Shown here: piece by piece, positions 5,368 through 5,492 of the stretch
Position numbering within the stretch: the first letter of the stretch is position 1
Layout of the letters: each line of letters opens with the position of its first letter
Assembly: GCA_000431315.1 (NCBI GenBank)
Contig: HF989730.1
Coordinates: 13,951-19,442 of the forward strand
Length of the DNA stretch: 5,492 nt
Direction of reading: 5' to 3'
DNA from: Brachyspira sp. CAG:484
GTDB lineage: Bacteria; Cyanobacteriota; Vampirovibrionia; Gastranaerophilales; Gastranaerophilaceae
Notes under the pieces: model-generated
The model's input: only the letters and a program-made list of their open reading frames with translations
The model's database searches: none
What the model was told of the DNA's origin: nothing
Program-made: the position numbers and the translations under genes

Positions 5368-5417
5368 CGGGAACGGAGTGGAAGCGTGTTTGAGAAAACA
5401 TATATAGCTTTTCTAGC
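5334..5417. repeat. Perfect 24-bp inverted repeat with 36-nt loop (long hairpin element)
   Basis: The arm 5334-5357 (begins GCTAGAAAAGC, ends TGTTTTC) is the exact reverse complement of 5394-5417. Within the loop AAACG (5359-5363) can pair with TGTTT (5387-5391), one pair being G-T, extending the structure. The rest of the loop is purine-rich (GCGGGAACGGAGTGGAAGCG, 5367-5386) and more GC-rich than its surroundings. No T-run follows on the plus strand; on the minus strand the flank is T-rich (TGTTTTCCTCTG then seven T). It is too long and loopy for an ordinary terminator. It could be a small RNA, a miniature mobile or dispersed repeat, or a convergent-gene terminator. I recognise no known family. 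Confidence 0.85.
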
Positions 5418-5436
5418 GTCAGAACATTAAAAGAAA

Positions 5437-5492
5437 CTATAAAACTTTTTTCGGACAGGCTCCCTCGCAGTTTTGGCTATTGTAACGAAAAG
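5437..5492 (-). CDS. Possible 3' end of a minus-strand gene entering from the right edge
   Basis: The minus strand has an open frame from the edge that ends FRYNSQNCEGACPKKVL and then TAG (5437-5439). The CEGACP motif looks protein-like, as in some metal-binding tails. However, only 17 codons are visible, and another minus frame (stop at 5427-5429) and one plus frame are also open. If real, the 24-bp hairpin would lie just downstream and could terminate it. Confidence 0.2.
   Translation of the reverse strand, partial: FRYNSQNCEGACPKKVL

Noticed and set aside
5069..5401. Minus-strand 110-codon frame across the rarA end and the hairpin
   Set aside because: More than half overlaps conserved rarA codons, the rest is the inverted repeat and A/T runs, and the translation is Phe/Tyr-rich without any domain.
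5320..5492. Retron RNA, integron attC site or CRISPR-related RNA for the hairpin
   Set aside because: There is no reverse transcriptase, integrase, cas gene or repeat array in view, no attC core sites, and none of the diagnostic boxes of those RNAs. The right edge prevents a full test.
1..5492. tRNA, rRNA, CRISPR array, insertion sequence
   Set aside because: No T-loop consensus with a matching cloverleaf, no rRNA-like stretch, no regularly spaced direct repeats and no transposase-like protein were found on either strand by eye.

Overview
This AT-rich window comes from a bacterial chromosome. It holds seven clear protein genes, one of them cut by the left edge, plus an unexplained hairpin element near the right edge. 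Three genes belong to families I can name with confidence: a type IV/type II prepilin-like protein, ribosomal protein bL28 and the AAA+ ATPase RarA/MgsA. A fourth is an ABC-type extracellular solute-binding protein of the sugar-binding type. The other three genes are small and I do not recognise them. The prepilin signature (IGVVAAMTLPALIQNY plus the DVNGMKGPNKWG core), the low GC and the lineage-specific small proteins would fit a gut member of Gastranaerophilales (Vampirovibrionia/Melainabacteria). That assignment is inference and rests mainly on the prepilin style.

Layout. Positions 1-704 hold the 3' part of the prepilin-like gene (+). Positions 736-1041 form a self-contained rpmB unit: promoter, good Shine-Dalgarno, 63-codon four-cysteine bL28, and a textbook intrinsic terminator. 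Positions 1042-2077 hold two unrecognised genes facing each other, whose stop codons overlap in a shared TTAA. Positions 2078-2254 are an AT-rich divergent intergenic region. Positions 2255-4010 hold a glycine/cysteine-rich protein (+) facing the solute-binding protein (-), four bases apart. A 35-bp gap then separates the solute-binding gene from the divergent rarA (+, 4046-5278). Positions 5279-5492 contain a consensus-like promoter, a possible 11-codon ORF and a perfect 24-bp inverted repeat enclosing a 36-nt purine-rich loop.

Organisation. From rpmB rightwards the orientations run +,+,-,+,-,+, so nearly every gene should be its own transcription unit. For both convergent pairs the apparent intrinsic terminator of the plus-strand gene lies inside the last codons of the opposing gene. 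Between the solute-binding gene and rarA the two promoters interlock, and the rarA promoter predicts a transcript starting at, or within a base or so of, the A of its ATG, meaning a leaderless mRNA. The best candidate for something undescribed is the promoter, mini-ORF and hairpin unit at 5285-5417. The Gly/Cys-rich protein and its small unrecognised neighbours come next. I see no tRNA, rRNA, CRISPR array or transposase.
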